A DNA stretch of 5,442 nucleotides, from NCBI GenBank assembly GCA_947372365.1, contig CANBTK010000188.1, positions 1 to 5,442 on the forward strand, in the 5' to 3' direction. A program made the translations under genes and the position numbers. This DNA is from Flavipsychrobacter stenotrophus. Its GTDB lineage: Bacteria > Bacteroidota > Bacteroidia > Chitinophagales > Chitinophagaceae. Shown one piece after another: positions 1 through 5,347 of the stretch; within the stretch, counting starts at the first letter, position 1; the number at the start of each line of letters is the position of its first letter. The notes beneath the pieces are model-generated. The model worked only from the letters and a program-made list of their open reading frames with translations, did not search any database and had not been told where the DNA came from.

Positions 1-500
1 GTAATTGTAATGAGCTTCCGCCTGATAATGCAAACGGCAAAATGTTCCTCGATCGGCAAGGCCTTGTTAACCCGCCACATTATACCTGTATTCTGCAAAA
101 ATGGATAAAAAACATGCAGCATGCCTTCATACAAGCCCAATTTAGCTACAGCTGCAGAAAACACCTTCTCAAATGCCTGCTCATCAAAATGCAGCATAGC
201 GTAGGTAAGTTCATTAATGTAGTTGAGGATAATAACGTCGCGCGAGGAAGCAAACTGCAGTTGCTCTATGTTTTCCCGAATCTGGTCGTCAGTCAATGCC
301 GCAAGGTTGGATATCTTATGGCCCTGGGAAAGCAAAGTGGATACATTCATCAATTTCAGCAATTGTGAACCGTTATAGTACCTCCTATTGGTGGTGGTCC
401 TTGATGGGGTAATCAAAGAGTACCTTTTCTCCCATATCCTTATGGTATGTGCTTTAATTCCTGTTAACCTTTCCAGGTCATTGATACGGTACTGCTCCAA
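1..500 (-). CDS. MerR-family transcriptional regulator with CarH/LitR-like second domain (partial, C-terminus beyond window)
   Basis: Conceptual translation of the minus strand gives 166 residues, open at the left edge. The start is taken as TTG at 500-498 because an in-frame TAG lies three codons upstream and the MerR fold begins at once. The winged HTH spans about residues 3-70: YRINDLERLTGI, the helix TIRIWEKRY (19-27) and the wing NRRYY (38-42). From about residue 90 a helical domain follows, with W142 and E152-H153 in a W-x9-EH arrangement near FAVCIIRRKL. That pattern is known from the four-helix domain capping adenosylcobalamin in CarH/LitR light-responsive regulators. The B12-binding Rossmann part would lie outside the window, so cofactor binding cannot be judged. 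CarH-type proteins repress carotenoid or light-stress genes; none are visible here. Family call is firm, B12 use is inference. Confidence 0.9.
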   Translation of the reverse strand, partial: MEQYRINDLERLTGIKAHTIRIWEKRYSLITPSRTTTNRRYYNGSQLLKLMNVSTLLSQGHKISNLAALTDDQIRENIEQLQFASSRDVIILNYINELTYAMLHFDEQAFEKVFSAAVAKLGLYEGMLHVFYPFLQNTGIMWRVNKALPIEEHFAVCIIRRKLITI

Positions 501-623
501 CTTTGTCTAAATTTATTGCGATAAAATTAAACTAAATTTTTAAATTGAAGAGTAAATTCAGTATTAACTACCTGTAAAGCTCATTTATTTTAAAAAATAC
601 CAGTTTTATCCCCCAAACGCACA

Positions 624-631
624 TATATTTG
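624..631 (+). promoter_or_regulatory. Bacteroidota -7 promoter element upstream of the MarR gene
   Basis: TATATTTG matches the Bacteroidota housekeeping sigma -7 consensus TAnnTTTG exactly. It lies 38 bases before the MarR ATG, so transcription would start near 638 and leave a leader of about 30 bases. No clear TTG is found at the -33 distance, only a T-run at 604-607, so the upstream half is weak. This is probably the promoter for the three-gene unit 670-1996. Confidence 0.55.
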
Positions 632-639
632 CACAGTAC

Positions 640-662
640 TTGACTAATCAATTATTAATCAA
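640..662. promoter_or_regulatory. Candidate MarR operator (inverted repeat)
   Basis: TTGACTAAT (640-648) and ATTAATCAA (654-662) form an inverted repeat with a 5-base spacer and one mismatch in nine. It sits between the inferred transcription start (about 638) and the MarR ATG at 670. MarR dimers typically bind AT-rich palindromes of about 16-23 bp that overlap or follow their own promoter, so autorepression fits. Binding by this particular protein is inference. Confidence 0.5.
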
Positions 663-669
663 CTAGTTT

Positions 670-1101
670 ATGGCAAAAATAGACACCAACCTGAATTTTG
701 TGCTCGCACTATCGAAAGCACAGGCAACTATAAACCGTAGGCTGGACGGGCAGTTGGGCGCGCATGGGCTCAGCTTCAGCGACTTTGTAACACTGCACCA
801 CCTGGCACATGCCAATGGCGAAAAGCTAAGGCGCATTGACCTTGCGGAAAAACTTGGGGTAACTGCATCGGGCATAACACGGATGCTGGCACCAATGGAA
901 AAAACTGGGCTTGTAAGCCGCGAAGCTACCGGCCACGATGCCCGCATCAGTTATGTAGTACTTGCCCCCGGTGGCAGGCGGGTTTATGAGGAATCGCTTA
1001 AAACTGCCAGCTACATAGCTGGTGAGTTGCTGCCCCTATCTAAAGCAAGCCAGATAGAAAAGCTTACGGAAACATTGCACCAAATCAACGGAAATTTATG
1101 A
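670..1101 (+). CDS. MarR-family winged-helix transcriptional regulator
   Basis: 143 residues, the normal MarR length. Helices 1-2 (about 5-45) form the dimerisation part. The DNA-binding wHTH runs from about 52 to 105: IDLAEKLGVTASGITRMLAPMEKTGLV contains the recognition helix (65-76), and SREATGHDARISYVVL is the beta wing with the usual basic/acidic D-A-R motif. C-terminal helices (106-143) return to the dimer interface. MarR proteins are usually repressors released by small phenolic or lipophilic ligands or by oxidation. There is no cysteine here, so a thiol switch of the OhrR type is unlikely. The ATG at 670 follows a Bacteroidota promoter and a 23-bp inverted repeat suited to autoregulation. 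The stop TGA overlaps the next start (ATGA), indicating translational coupling. The ligand is unknown. Confidence 0.92.
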   Translation: MAKIDTNLNFVLALSKAQATINRRLDGQLGAHGLSFSDFVTLHHLAHANGEKLRRIDLAEKLGVTASGITRMLAPMEKTGLVSREATGHDARISYVVLAPGGRRVYEESLKTASYIAGELLPLSKASQIEKLTETLHQINGNL

Positions 1102-1460
1102 AAACAAAAAAGGAATTAAAGGAAGAGTATAAACTGGTTAAACCTAAAATCGGGGTGTACAGAGTAAGAAATACAGCTAACAATAAGGTTTTTATAGACA
1201 GTAGCATTAACCTAGGCTCAATATGGAACCGCCATAGGGTTACGCTCAATAACGGAACATTCCATAATGCCGCTCTGCAACAGGAATGGAACCAACTTGG
1301 CGAAGCCTGCTTCGTTTATGAGGTAGTGGCGGAAATAAAGCACGACGAAACAAAAAGCATTGATTACCATAAAGAAGCAGCCTTACTGGCAGCTATGTAT
1401 ATAGATGAATTGCAGCCTTTCGATGACAAAGGCTACAATAAAAGAAAGCCCGGGCAATAG
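1098..1460 (+). CDS. GIY-YIG-fold family protein, divergent active site
   Basis: 120 residues. The segment GVYRVRNTANNKVFIDSS (19-36) matches the GIY...YIG start of the nuclease fold, but the second motif is degenerate: GVY is kept at 19-21, while F32 and D34 stand where Tyr and Gly are expected. WNRHR (43-47) supplies the usual arginine helix, followed by NAALQQEWNQLGEACFVYEVV (57-77), a segment typical of the small stand-alone Bacteroidota GIY-YIG proteins often encoded beside a MarR or YdeI gene. GIY-YIG enzymes cleave one DNA strand through Tyr/Arg/Glu with a metal ion. Whether this member is catalytic is uncertain because of the altered YIG motif. It overlaps the MarR gene by 4 bases and is surely co-transcribed with it. 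Fold call good, activity unknown. Confidence 0.75.
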   Translation: MKTKKELKEEYKLVKPKIGVYRVRNTANNKVFIDSSINLGSIWNRHRVTLNNGTFHNAALQQEWNQLGEACFVYEVVAEIKHDETKSIDYHKEAALLAAMYIDELQPFDDKGYNKRKPGQ

Positions 1461-1504
1461 GCTGTTTTGAAAAAAAACTTATAATTGCGGTACAAACCGG
1501 ACAT

Positions 1505-1996
1505 ATGGAGGAAAAACCACTGGTAGATCAAAAATACCAGCTAGAAAAGTACCCCGGCAAGGGTGGCTGGACCTATGCGCGCATCCCTGAAATATTGCCA
1601 GATAAAAACGCGCATTTTGGTTGGGTAAAGGTAAAAGGCACAATAGACAGTTGTGTAATAAGCATGTACCACCTGATGCCAATGGGCGATGGGAAGCTCT
1701 TCCTGCCCGTAAAAGCCGAAATACGTAAGAAAATTGGCAAGCAGGCAGGCGATTATGTACATGTGGTGCTGTACCCGGATTCGGGTAGCCTGGAAATACC
1801 CGGCGAACTGGCCATGTGCCTGCAAGACGAACCCAAGGCGCATCAGTTCTTCTACCAGCTATCAGAAAGCGAACGGAAAAACTATGTGCAGTGGATTTAT
1901 TCCGCCAAGAAAGCCGACACCCGTATTAACAGGATAGCCAGCGCTATAAACAAGCTGCAAAAGGGGCTTAAGATGTATGAGCGCCCGGAAGAATAG
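1505..1996 (+). CDS. DUF1905 / YdeI-OmpD-associated (OmdA) family protein
   Basis: 163 residues in two parts. Residues about 8-92 form a DUF1905 beta barrel, with GWVKVKGTIDSCVISMYHLMPMGDGKLFLPVKAEIRKKIG and VHVVLYP as its strands. Residues about 105-158 form the helical YdeI/OmdA region, including the hallmark SESERKNYVQWIYSAKKADTR followed by RI..A...L..G. In other bacteria proteins of this class are linked to bacteriocin or antimicrobial-peptide tolerance, but the molecular role is unresolved, so no specific function is claimed. No signal peptide or membrane segment is seen, so it is cytoplasmic. The start lies 44 bases after the GIY-YIG stop. TATAATTG at 1480-1487 resembles a -7 element with one mismatch but has no properly spaced -33, so the gene may belong to the MarR operon or have a weak own promoter. 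Confidence 0.85.
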   Translation: MEEKPLVDQKYQLEKYPGKGGWTYARIPEILPDKNAHFGWVKVKGTIDSCVISMYHLMPMGDGKLFLPVKAEIRKKIGKQAGDYVHVVLYPDSGSLEIPGELAMCLQDEPKAHQFFYQLSESERKNYVQWIYSAKKADTRINRIASAINKLQKGLKMYERPEE

Positions 1997-2013
1997 GCCC
2001 GCTTAGTATTCCT

Positions 2014-2039
2014 GATGCTAACCGCATTTCGCTTTTTTT
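2014..2039 (+). terminator. Possible weak intrinsic terminator between convergent genes
   Basis: GATGC (2014-2018), loop TAACC, GCATT (2024-2028) can form a 5-bp hairpin including one G-U pair, followed after four bases by seven T (2033-2039). It lies in the 75-base gap between the convergent YdeI-type and WYL genes. The stem is short, so support is modest. Confidence 0.35.
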
Positions 2040-2071
2040 GAGGCATTAAGGGCGTGTCGTTTTCATCAATT

Positions 2072-3103
2072 TTAGCCTGTGGCTTCACTCACACCATCCT
2101 TATAGCTTTCCAGCGTCCGCTTCATCCTGCCCATAATTTTGCCGGCCAGCCTTTTAGGGCTTAGCACAACAACCTGCTCGCCAAACCCCAGTATTTCCCG
2201 CTCCAGCTCAAAGTTCCATATCACTTCTATTGAAAAGAAGGTGTAATCAGGATCTTCCTTTAGTACCTTCTGCGATGCATGCATGGGCTTGGTGATGATG
2301 TAGGGTGCCATTTCCTTTACAATTTTCATCACTATTAACTGCGGTTTCTGATTGGGCATTTTTGAAACGCCAATGGCATCATCGAAATAAGTATCAACAT
2401 CAAAATCAGGCGGGTGGTATTGCATACCGTCCATAGCGCTAAAGGCCCCTATCCTGTCCAGCGCCAGTATCATCAGGCCCTTCGCTTTTGTAGCAAAGCC
2501 CATCACAAACCAACGGTTGCGGTATTCCTTTAGCAGGTAGGGCGAAAAAACGAGTTGTTGCGGCCTTACCACTTTAAACGACTGGTATGTAATTTCAAGC
2601 ACCTGCTTATTAATAATAGCCTTGTGCAGCGGGTCTATATGTTTCAGCCCTTTCAGCAATTCATTCCTTTCAAAGCTGATGTATGATTTCCCCTTGTGCT
2701 GCTGTTTATATAGTTTATCTTCCAGCCGCGTAACCATGCCCGTTAGCTCTTCAAAATACCCGAAGCCATTAAACTGTTTCAGTACCCCCAGCACCTCGCT
2801 CAGTGTGCCCAGGTCTTGCAGCGTCAGCGGCGAATTAGTGATGCTGTAGCCCTTTTCTTCGTAACTGTAGTACTTCTTATCTATTACAATAATAGGGGCG
2901 TTATAACCCAGCTTTTCGCTGCGCATATTCTGTAGGTCAAGTTGTATTGTACGCTTGCTGATGCCCTTAGTGATGCCCTCATATTCGTACACAGCCTCCG
3001 AGCAGGCATCCACCAAATCATCAAGCGTCCACTTGCGCAGGCGGTTTTGCAGGCAATTGTCTATTGTCTTATACCTTATGAGGGCCAGTTTATTTATGGG
3101 CAT
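2072..3103 (-). CDS. WYL-domain transcriptional regulator, divergent from Ro60
   Basis: 343 residues from the ATG at 3103. A longer reading from TTG at 3154 is rejected because that TTG and the codons after it lie inside the promoter/operator. An N-terminal wHTH occupies about 1-75 (helix GISKRTIQLDLQNMR, 47-61), followed by a helical linker. The WYL domain spans about 155-240: HKAIINKQVLEITYQSF, then SPYLLKEYRNRWFVMGF (187-203) and LALDRI (213-218). In the signature the tripeptide reads WFV rather than WYL. A WCX-type C-terminal extension (about 255-335) ends in VVVLSPKRLAGKIMGRMKRTLESY. WYL domains are known in PafBC, DriD, BrxR and CapW regulators, several of which respond to nucleic-acid ligands. 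Identical operators in its own and the Ro60 promoter indicate that it controls the Ro60-Y RNA locus. Its ligand, possibly RNA or DNA fragments, is conjecture. Confidence 0.93.
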   Translation of the reverse strand: MPINKLALIRYKTIDNCLQNRLRKWTLDDLVDACSEAVYEYEGITKGISKRTIQLDLQNMRSEKLGYNAPIIVIDKKYYSYEEKGYSITNSPLTLQDLGTLSEVLGVLKQFNGFGYFEELTGMVTRLEDKLYKQQHKGKSYISFERNELLKGLKHIDPLHKAIINKQVLEITYQSFKVVRPQQLVFSPYLLKEYRNRWFVMGFATKAKGLMILALDRIGAFSAMDGMQYHPPDFDVDTYFDDAIGVSKMPNQKPQLIVMKIVKEMAPYIITKPMHASQKVLKEDPDYTFFSIEVIWNFELEREILGFGEQVVVLSPKRLAGKIMGRMKRTLESYKDGVSEATG

Positions 3104-3124
3104 AACCGTTGGTTTTAAGCTGTA

Positions 3125-3154
3125 CAAATGTAAGGTTAGCCATTTACTGCGCAA
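3125..3154 (-). promoter_or_regulatory. Bacteroidota promoter of the WYL gene
   Basis: On the minus strand TTG (3154-3152) is followed by 19 bases and then TACATTTG (3132-3125), a full match to the TTG-N19-TAnnTTTG consensus. Transcription would start near 3118, giving a leader of about 15 bases before the ATG at 3103. The -33 TTG is part of the downstream operator half-site. Confidence 0.75.
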
Positions 3155-3166
3155 TGTATTTGCGCA
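3148..3166. promoter_or_regulatory. WYL operator copy 1, TGCGCAA-N5-TTGCGCA
   Basis: TGCGCAA (3148-3154), spacer TGTAT, TTGCGCA (3160-3166): a perfect 7-bp inverted repeat. The same half-sites and spacer length recur at 3281-3299 with a different spacer sequence, which is what a dimeric regulator site shows. It overlaps the -33 element of the WYL promoter, consistent with autoregulation. That the WYL protein is the binder is inferred from position and exclusivity to these two promoters. Confidence 0.85.
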
Positions 3167-3278
3167 CTTAATTTATAAGCACGTGCATCGTTACCTGCCC
3201 CTAACTTTTTTTTGAAATTTTTCAATTGAAAATCAATAAGTTAAGAGCATTTTTAGAAATTTTTTAAAAATAAATTTT

Positions 3279-3301
3279 ACTGCGCAAGTCCTTTGCGCAG
3301 T
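3279..3301. promoter_or_regulatory. WYL operator copy 2 in the Ro60 promoter
   Basis: The core TGCGCAA (3281-3287), spacer GTCCT, TTGCGCA (3293-3299) is identical in half-sites to the copy at 3148-3166 and extends to 9-bp arms with flanking AC (3279-3280) and GT (3300-3301). The downstream half-site again contributes the TTG at the -33 position, now for the Ro60 gene. The better palindrome suggests at least equal affinity to copy 1. Confidence 0.85.
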
Positions 3302-3322
3302 GGCTTTCCACCTTTATATTGT
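3293..3322 (+). promoter_or_regulatory. Probable Ro60 promoter with imperfect -7
   Basis: TTG (3293-3295) followed 18-19 bases later by TTATATTG/TATATTGT (3314-3322) aligns with the TTG-N19-TAnnTTTG pattern, but the -7 element deviates from consensus. It has the same geometry relative to the operator as the WYL promoter. A poor -7 next to an operator overlapping -33 fits a promoter that needs activation, though repression is also possible. Confidence 0.55.
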
Positions 3323-3353
3323 CAATAAGGAATAACACTAAAACGTACTCCAA

Positions 3354-4892
3354 ATGAAATTCAACTTCTTTAAAAGGAAAACGGCAACAGCAGCAACTAC
3401 AATACCTACTACAACCAACCTGGCAGGCGCTACAGCCTACAGGGTTACACCTGAGCTGGAATTGTATTCAGCGGTTGTAACCGCTGGCCTGAGCGATACC
3501 TTCTACGAAAAAACCGGAACCCGTGTTGCCCGCATACAGGAACTAATGCTGAAGAACAAGCCTGAGTATGTAGCCAAGCTGGCCATTTATGCCCGTAACG
3601 AAATGTACATGCGGAGCGTACCTATGGTACTGGCTGTGGAAATGGCCAAAACAAACACAGGTAACAACCTGGTAGCCAAAACCGTAAGCGGCATTGTAAA
3701 AAGGGCTGACGAAATTACTGAGCTGCTCGCCTACTACCAGCTTGCCAACAAAAGGGAAGGCGTTAAAAAGCTGAACAAACTGTCGAAGCAGGTACAGAAA
3801 GGCCTGGGCGATGCCTTCAACAACTTTGACGAATACCAGTTTGCCAAGTACAACAGGGATGCTGACATAAAGCTTAGGGATGCCCTCTTCCTGGTGCACC
3901 CTAAGGCTAAGGACGAAGCCCAGCAGGCTTTGTTTAATAAAATAGCCGCCAATGAACTGGCTGTACCCTATACCTGGGAAACTGAACTATCAGCACTTGG
4001 GCAGGTAAAATATGAAACAGCCGAAGCTAAGGCACTTGCACTAAAAGCAAAGTGGGAAGAACTGATAAGCAGCGGCAAAATTGGCTATATGGCCACAATG
4101 AGGAACCTGAGGAATATAATTGCGGCCAAGGTTTCTGTGGCACATATGGCGAAGGTTTGCGAATACCTGGTCAATGAAAAAGCTGTTGCAGGCTCCAAAC
4201 AATTGCCCTTCAGGTTCCTGGCGGCATACCGGGAAGTAAAAGCCCTCAATTCGGAATATGCCACTATGGCCCTGAACAGCCTTGAAGATGCAATATGCGC
4301 CAGTGTGGCTAATATGAAAGGCTTTGGCTATGATACCCGGGTACTTATTGCCTGCGATGTATCGGGCTCCATGCAGAAACCCATATCGCCTAACAGCAAA
4401 GTATTGCTGTTTGATATAGGCCTGGTGCTGGGCATGCTGATGCAGAGCAAGTGCAAACGAGTGGTTACCGGCATGTTTGGCGACCGGTGGAAAGTTATCA
4501 ATATGCCTGGCAAGGGCGTTCTGGCCAACGTAGGGGAATACTACAAAAGGGAAGGCGAAGTGGGCTATGCTACCAACGGGCACAAGGTAATTGACGACCT
4601 TATAGAGCGGAACGTGATAATGGATAAAGTGATGATGTTTACTGATTGCCAGCTTTGGGATAGCAGGCATGGGGGCGCAAGCCTGCAGGCATCATGGGCG
4701 AAATACAAGAAAATGGCGCCTGAAGCAAAGCTTTACCTGTTTGACCTTGCAGGCCTGGGCACTGCGCCTATTAGCATAGAGGGCAATGGTGCGCACCTGA
4801 TAGCAGGCTGGTCAGATAAAATATTCGATGTGCTGGCAGCAATAGAAAACGCAGAGGATGCCCTTGCCAAAATAAACGAGGTAGTACTTTAA
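3354..4892 (+). CDS. rsr: Ro60/Rsr homologue: TROVE-domain plus vWA ring protein
   Basis: 512 residues, close to Deinococcus Rsr and vertebrate Ro60 (about 530-540). Residues about 30-320 form the TROVE HEAT-like helical repeats that build the ring, including the conserved YARNEMYMRSVP at 79-90. Residues about 325-505 form the von Willebrand A domain. Its MIDAS metal site appears intact: DVSGSM at 335-340, T407 in ATNG, and FTD at 429-431. Ro60 binds misfolded RNA ends in its central hole and Y RNAs on its outer surface. In Deinococcus a Y RNA links Rsr to polynucleotide phosphorylase for structured RNA decay. The protein has no signal peptide, so it acts in the cytoplasm. Its partners here are the divergent WYL regulator and the Y-RNA-like array immediately downstream; no RtcB/RtcA ligase genes occur in the window. 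The residues after the start (KFNFFKRKTATAATT) are a low-complexity tail before the fold. Confidence 0.96.
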   Translation: MKFNFFKRKTATAATTIPTTTNLAGATAYRVTPELELYSAVVTAGLSDTFYEKTGTRVARIQELMLKNKPEYVAKLAIYARNEMYMRSVPMVLAVEMAKTNTGNNLVAKTVSGIVKRADEITELLAYYQLANKREGVKKLNKLSKQVQKGLGDAFNNFDEYQFAKYNRDADIKLRDALFLVHPKAKDEAQQALFNKIAANELAVPYTWETELSALGQVKYETAEAKALALKAKWEELISSGKIGYMATMRNLRNIIAAKVSVAHMAKVCEYLVNEKAVAGSKQLPFRFLAAYREVKALNSEYATMALNSLEDAICASVANMKGFGYDTRVLIACDVSGSMQKPISPNSKVLLFDIGLVLGMLMQSKCKRVVTGMFGDRWKVINMPGKGVLANVGEYYKREGEVGYATNGHKVIDDLIERNVIMDKVMMFTDCQLWDSRHGGASLQASWAKYKKMAPEAKLYLFDLAGLGTAPISIEGNGAHLIAGWSDKIFDVLAAIENAEDALAKINEVVL

Positions 4893-4915
4893 AAAGTAAA
4901 AATTAAAAAGTAAAA
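4891..4915. repeat. Short A-rich direct repeat at the Ro60 stop
   Basis: AAAAAGTAAAA occurs at 4891-4901 and 4905-4915 (14-base period); the first copy includes the last two bases of the TAA stop. It is followed by further A-rich sequence to about 4925. No hairpin or T-tract terminator is seen directly behind the gene, so read-through into the RNA region is possible. Confidence 0.5.
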
Positions 4916-4973
4916 CTAAAAATTACCCGTTGTGGGTTTCTTCAACGAAACTGCAGTAAATGATGAACAACAC

Positions 4974-5035
4974 GGCCTTTGCGAGGGCATAGCAACAACG
5001 AAGCACTTAAATTTGATTCGTTCCTCGCAAAGGCC
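4974..5035 (+). repeat. Perfect 13-bp inverted repeat with nested 6-bp hairpin; unidentified structured element
   Basis: GGCCTTTGCGAGG (4974-4986) and CCTCGCAAAGGCC (5023-5035) are perfect reverse complements. Inside the 36-base loop, AACGAA (4997-5002) pairs with TTCGTT (5017-5022), the latter abutting the outer stem. As RNA this is a very stable long hairpin. It lacks a T-tract, so it is not a standard terminator, and it lacks the conserved block of the three Y-like RNAs further on. It may be a separate small RNA, a 3'-end stabiliser of the Ro60 mRNA or a mobile REP-like palindrome. The strand is assigned by analogy to the neighbouring RNAs. Confidence 0.6.
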
Positions 5036-5044
5036 ATCCACGGG

Positions 5045-5070
5045 GGGTGCTTAGGATGAAAGCTCAACCC
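5045..5070 (+). other. Small bulged hairpin upstream of the Y-RNA-like array
   Basis: GGGT (5045-5048) pairs with ACCC (5067-5070), and GCTT (5049-5052) with AAGC (5060-5063), leaving a 7-base loop AGGATGA and a three-base bulge TCA. It could be part of one larger RNA together with the inverted repeat at 4974-5035. Eight base pairs with a bulge can arise by chance, so support is limited. Confidence 0.35.
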
Positions 5071-5072
5071 AT

Positions 5073-5094
5073 GCTCTTAAAAAATATTGACATT
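5073..5094 (+). repeat. Leader repeat, copy 1, before Y-like RNA A
   Basis: GCTCTT, then an A-run with TATT, then GACATT ends exactly where the closing stem of Y-like RNA A begins. The same string with two small insertions is found at 5322-5347 before Y-like RNA C. It could be a duplicated promoter or a processing signal. It contains TTGACA but no Bacteroidota TAnnTTTG element, so promoter function is not established. Confidence 0.5.
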
Positions 5095-5219
5095 GCCGGA
5101 ATGCCGTAGATGAGGGATACTTCGCTGCCAATTAAAAGGGGAAGGGTCTTCATGCAAATGGAGAAGAGGTGCAAATCCTCATAGCATGCCCCGCTCCCGA
5201 ATCGATTTTTGCTTCTGGC
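5095..5219 (+). ncRNA. Y-RNA-like element A
   Basis: A closed stem-loop RNA of about 125 bases. The terminal stem is GCCGGAA (5095-5101) with TTCTGGC (5213-5219), 7 bp with one G-U. Next comes the asymmetric conserved region, TGCCGTAG on the 5' side (5102-5109) and GATTTTTGC on the 3' side (5204-5212). The upper stem is GAT-GA-GGGA (5109-5117) with TCCC-GA-ATC (5195-5203), including a possible tandem G-A pair. The head holds GGGG/CCCC (5138-5141 with 5189-5192), a 7-bp hairpin closed by GCAA (5147-5164), and a 7-base-loop hairpin GAGG-TGCAAAT-CCTC (5166-5180) resembling a T loop with G in place of T55. The distal bulged helix resembles Ro60-binding stems of Y RNAs. Ends are inferred from the stem, not from transcripts. 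Confidence 0.7.
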
Positions 5220-5228
5220 AAAAAAACC

Positions 5229-5331
5229 TTGAAAGATGCCGTAGTTAAGTAATGCTTCGCGGTTCATGCTGGTTCGAATCGAGCCCCGGCAGCAATGCCG
5301 GGAAAGCACTTGATGACTTTAGCTCTTTCAA
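5229..5331 (+). ncRNA. Y-RNA-like element B with shortened tRNA-like head
   Basis: About 103 bases. The terminal stem is TTGAAAGA (5229-5236) with TCTTTCAA (5324-5331), a perfect 8 bp. The conserved region is TGCCGTAG (5237-5244) opposite GACTTTAGC (5315-5323), and the upper stem is TTAAGT (5245-5250) with ACTTGA (5308-5313). The head contains a T arm: GCTGG (5268-5272), loop TTCGAAT (5273-5279), CGAGC (5280-5284), with one G-G mismatch. It is followed immediately by a 7-bp acceptor-like stem CCCGGCA/TGCCGGG closed by GCAA (5285-5302). No D arm follows; the RNA returns directly to the upper stem. It starts nine bases after element A ends, so both are probably cut from one transcript. Order, loop sequence and stem length match tRNA mimicry. 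Confidence 0.75.
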
Positions 5332-5347
5332 AAATATTAATGACATT
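5322..5347 (+). repeat. Leader repeat, copy 2, before Y-like RNA C
   Basis: An imperfect copy of 5073-5094 (GCTCTT, A-run, TATT, GACATT) with insertions of about two bases each after GCTCTT and after TATT. Its first ten bases double as the 3' end of element B. GACATT again lies exactly seven bases before the conserved TGYCGTA block. Confidence 0.5.

Noticed and set aside
42..368. Open reading frame on the plus strand (108 codons)
   Set aside because: It lies opposite the MerR gene, whose translation has clear family motifs; the plus-strand product resembles nothing known.
4041..4670. Long minus-strand open frame (209 codons) inside the Ro60 gene
   Set aside because: It is a shadow of the highly supported TROVE/vWA coding sequence.
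4974..5035. Third WYL operator, because the arms contain TTTGCG and CGCAAA
   Set aside because: The arms share only six bases with the operator half-site, the continuation differs (AGG rather than CA), and they are 36 bases apart instead of 5.
5206..5226. Intrinsic terminator after element A (TTTTTGC, five-base loop, GCAAAAA)
   Set aside because: The run after the stem is A, not T, on the plus strand, and the bases are better used as the 3' strand of the element A closing region, which matches element B.
5064..5309. Open reading frame on the minus strand (81 codons) in the RNA region
   Set aside because: It crosses two structured RNA elements with compensatory stems and tRNA-like loops on the opposite strand; the product shows no domain and no promoter is seen.
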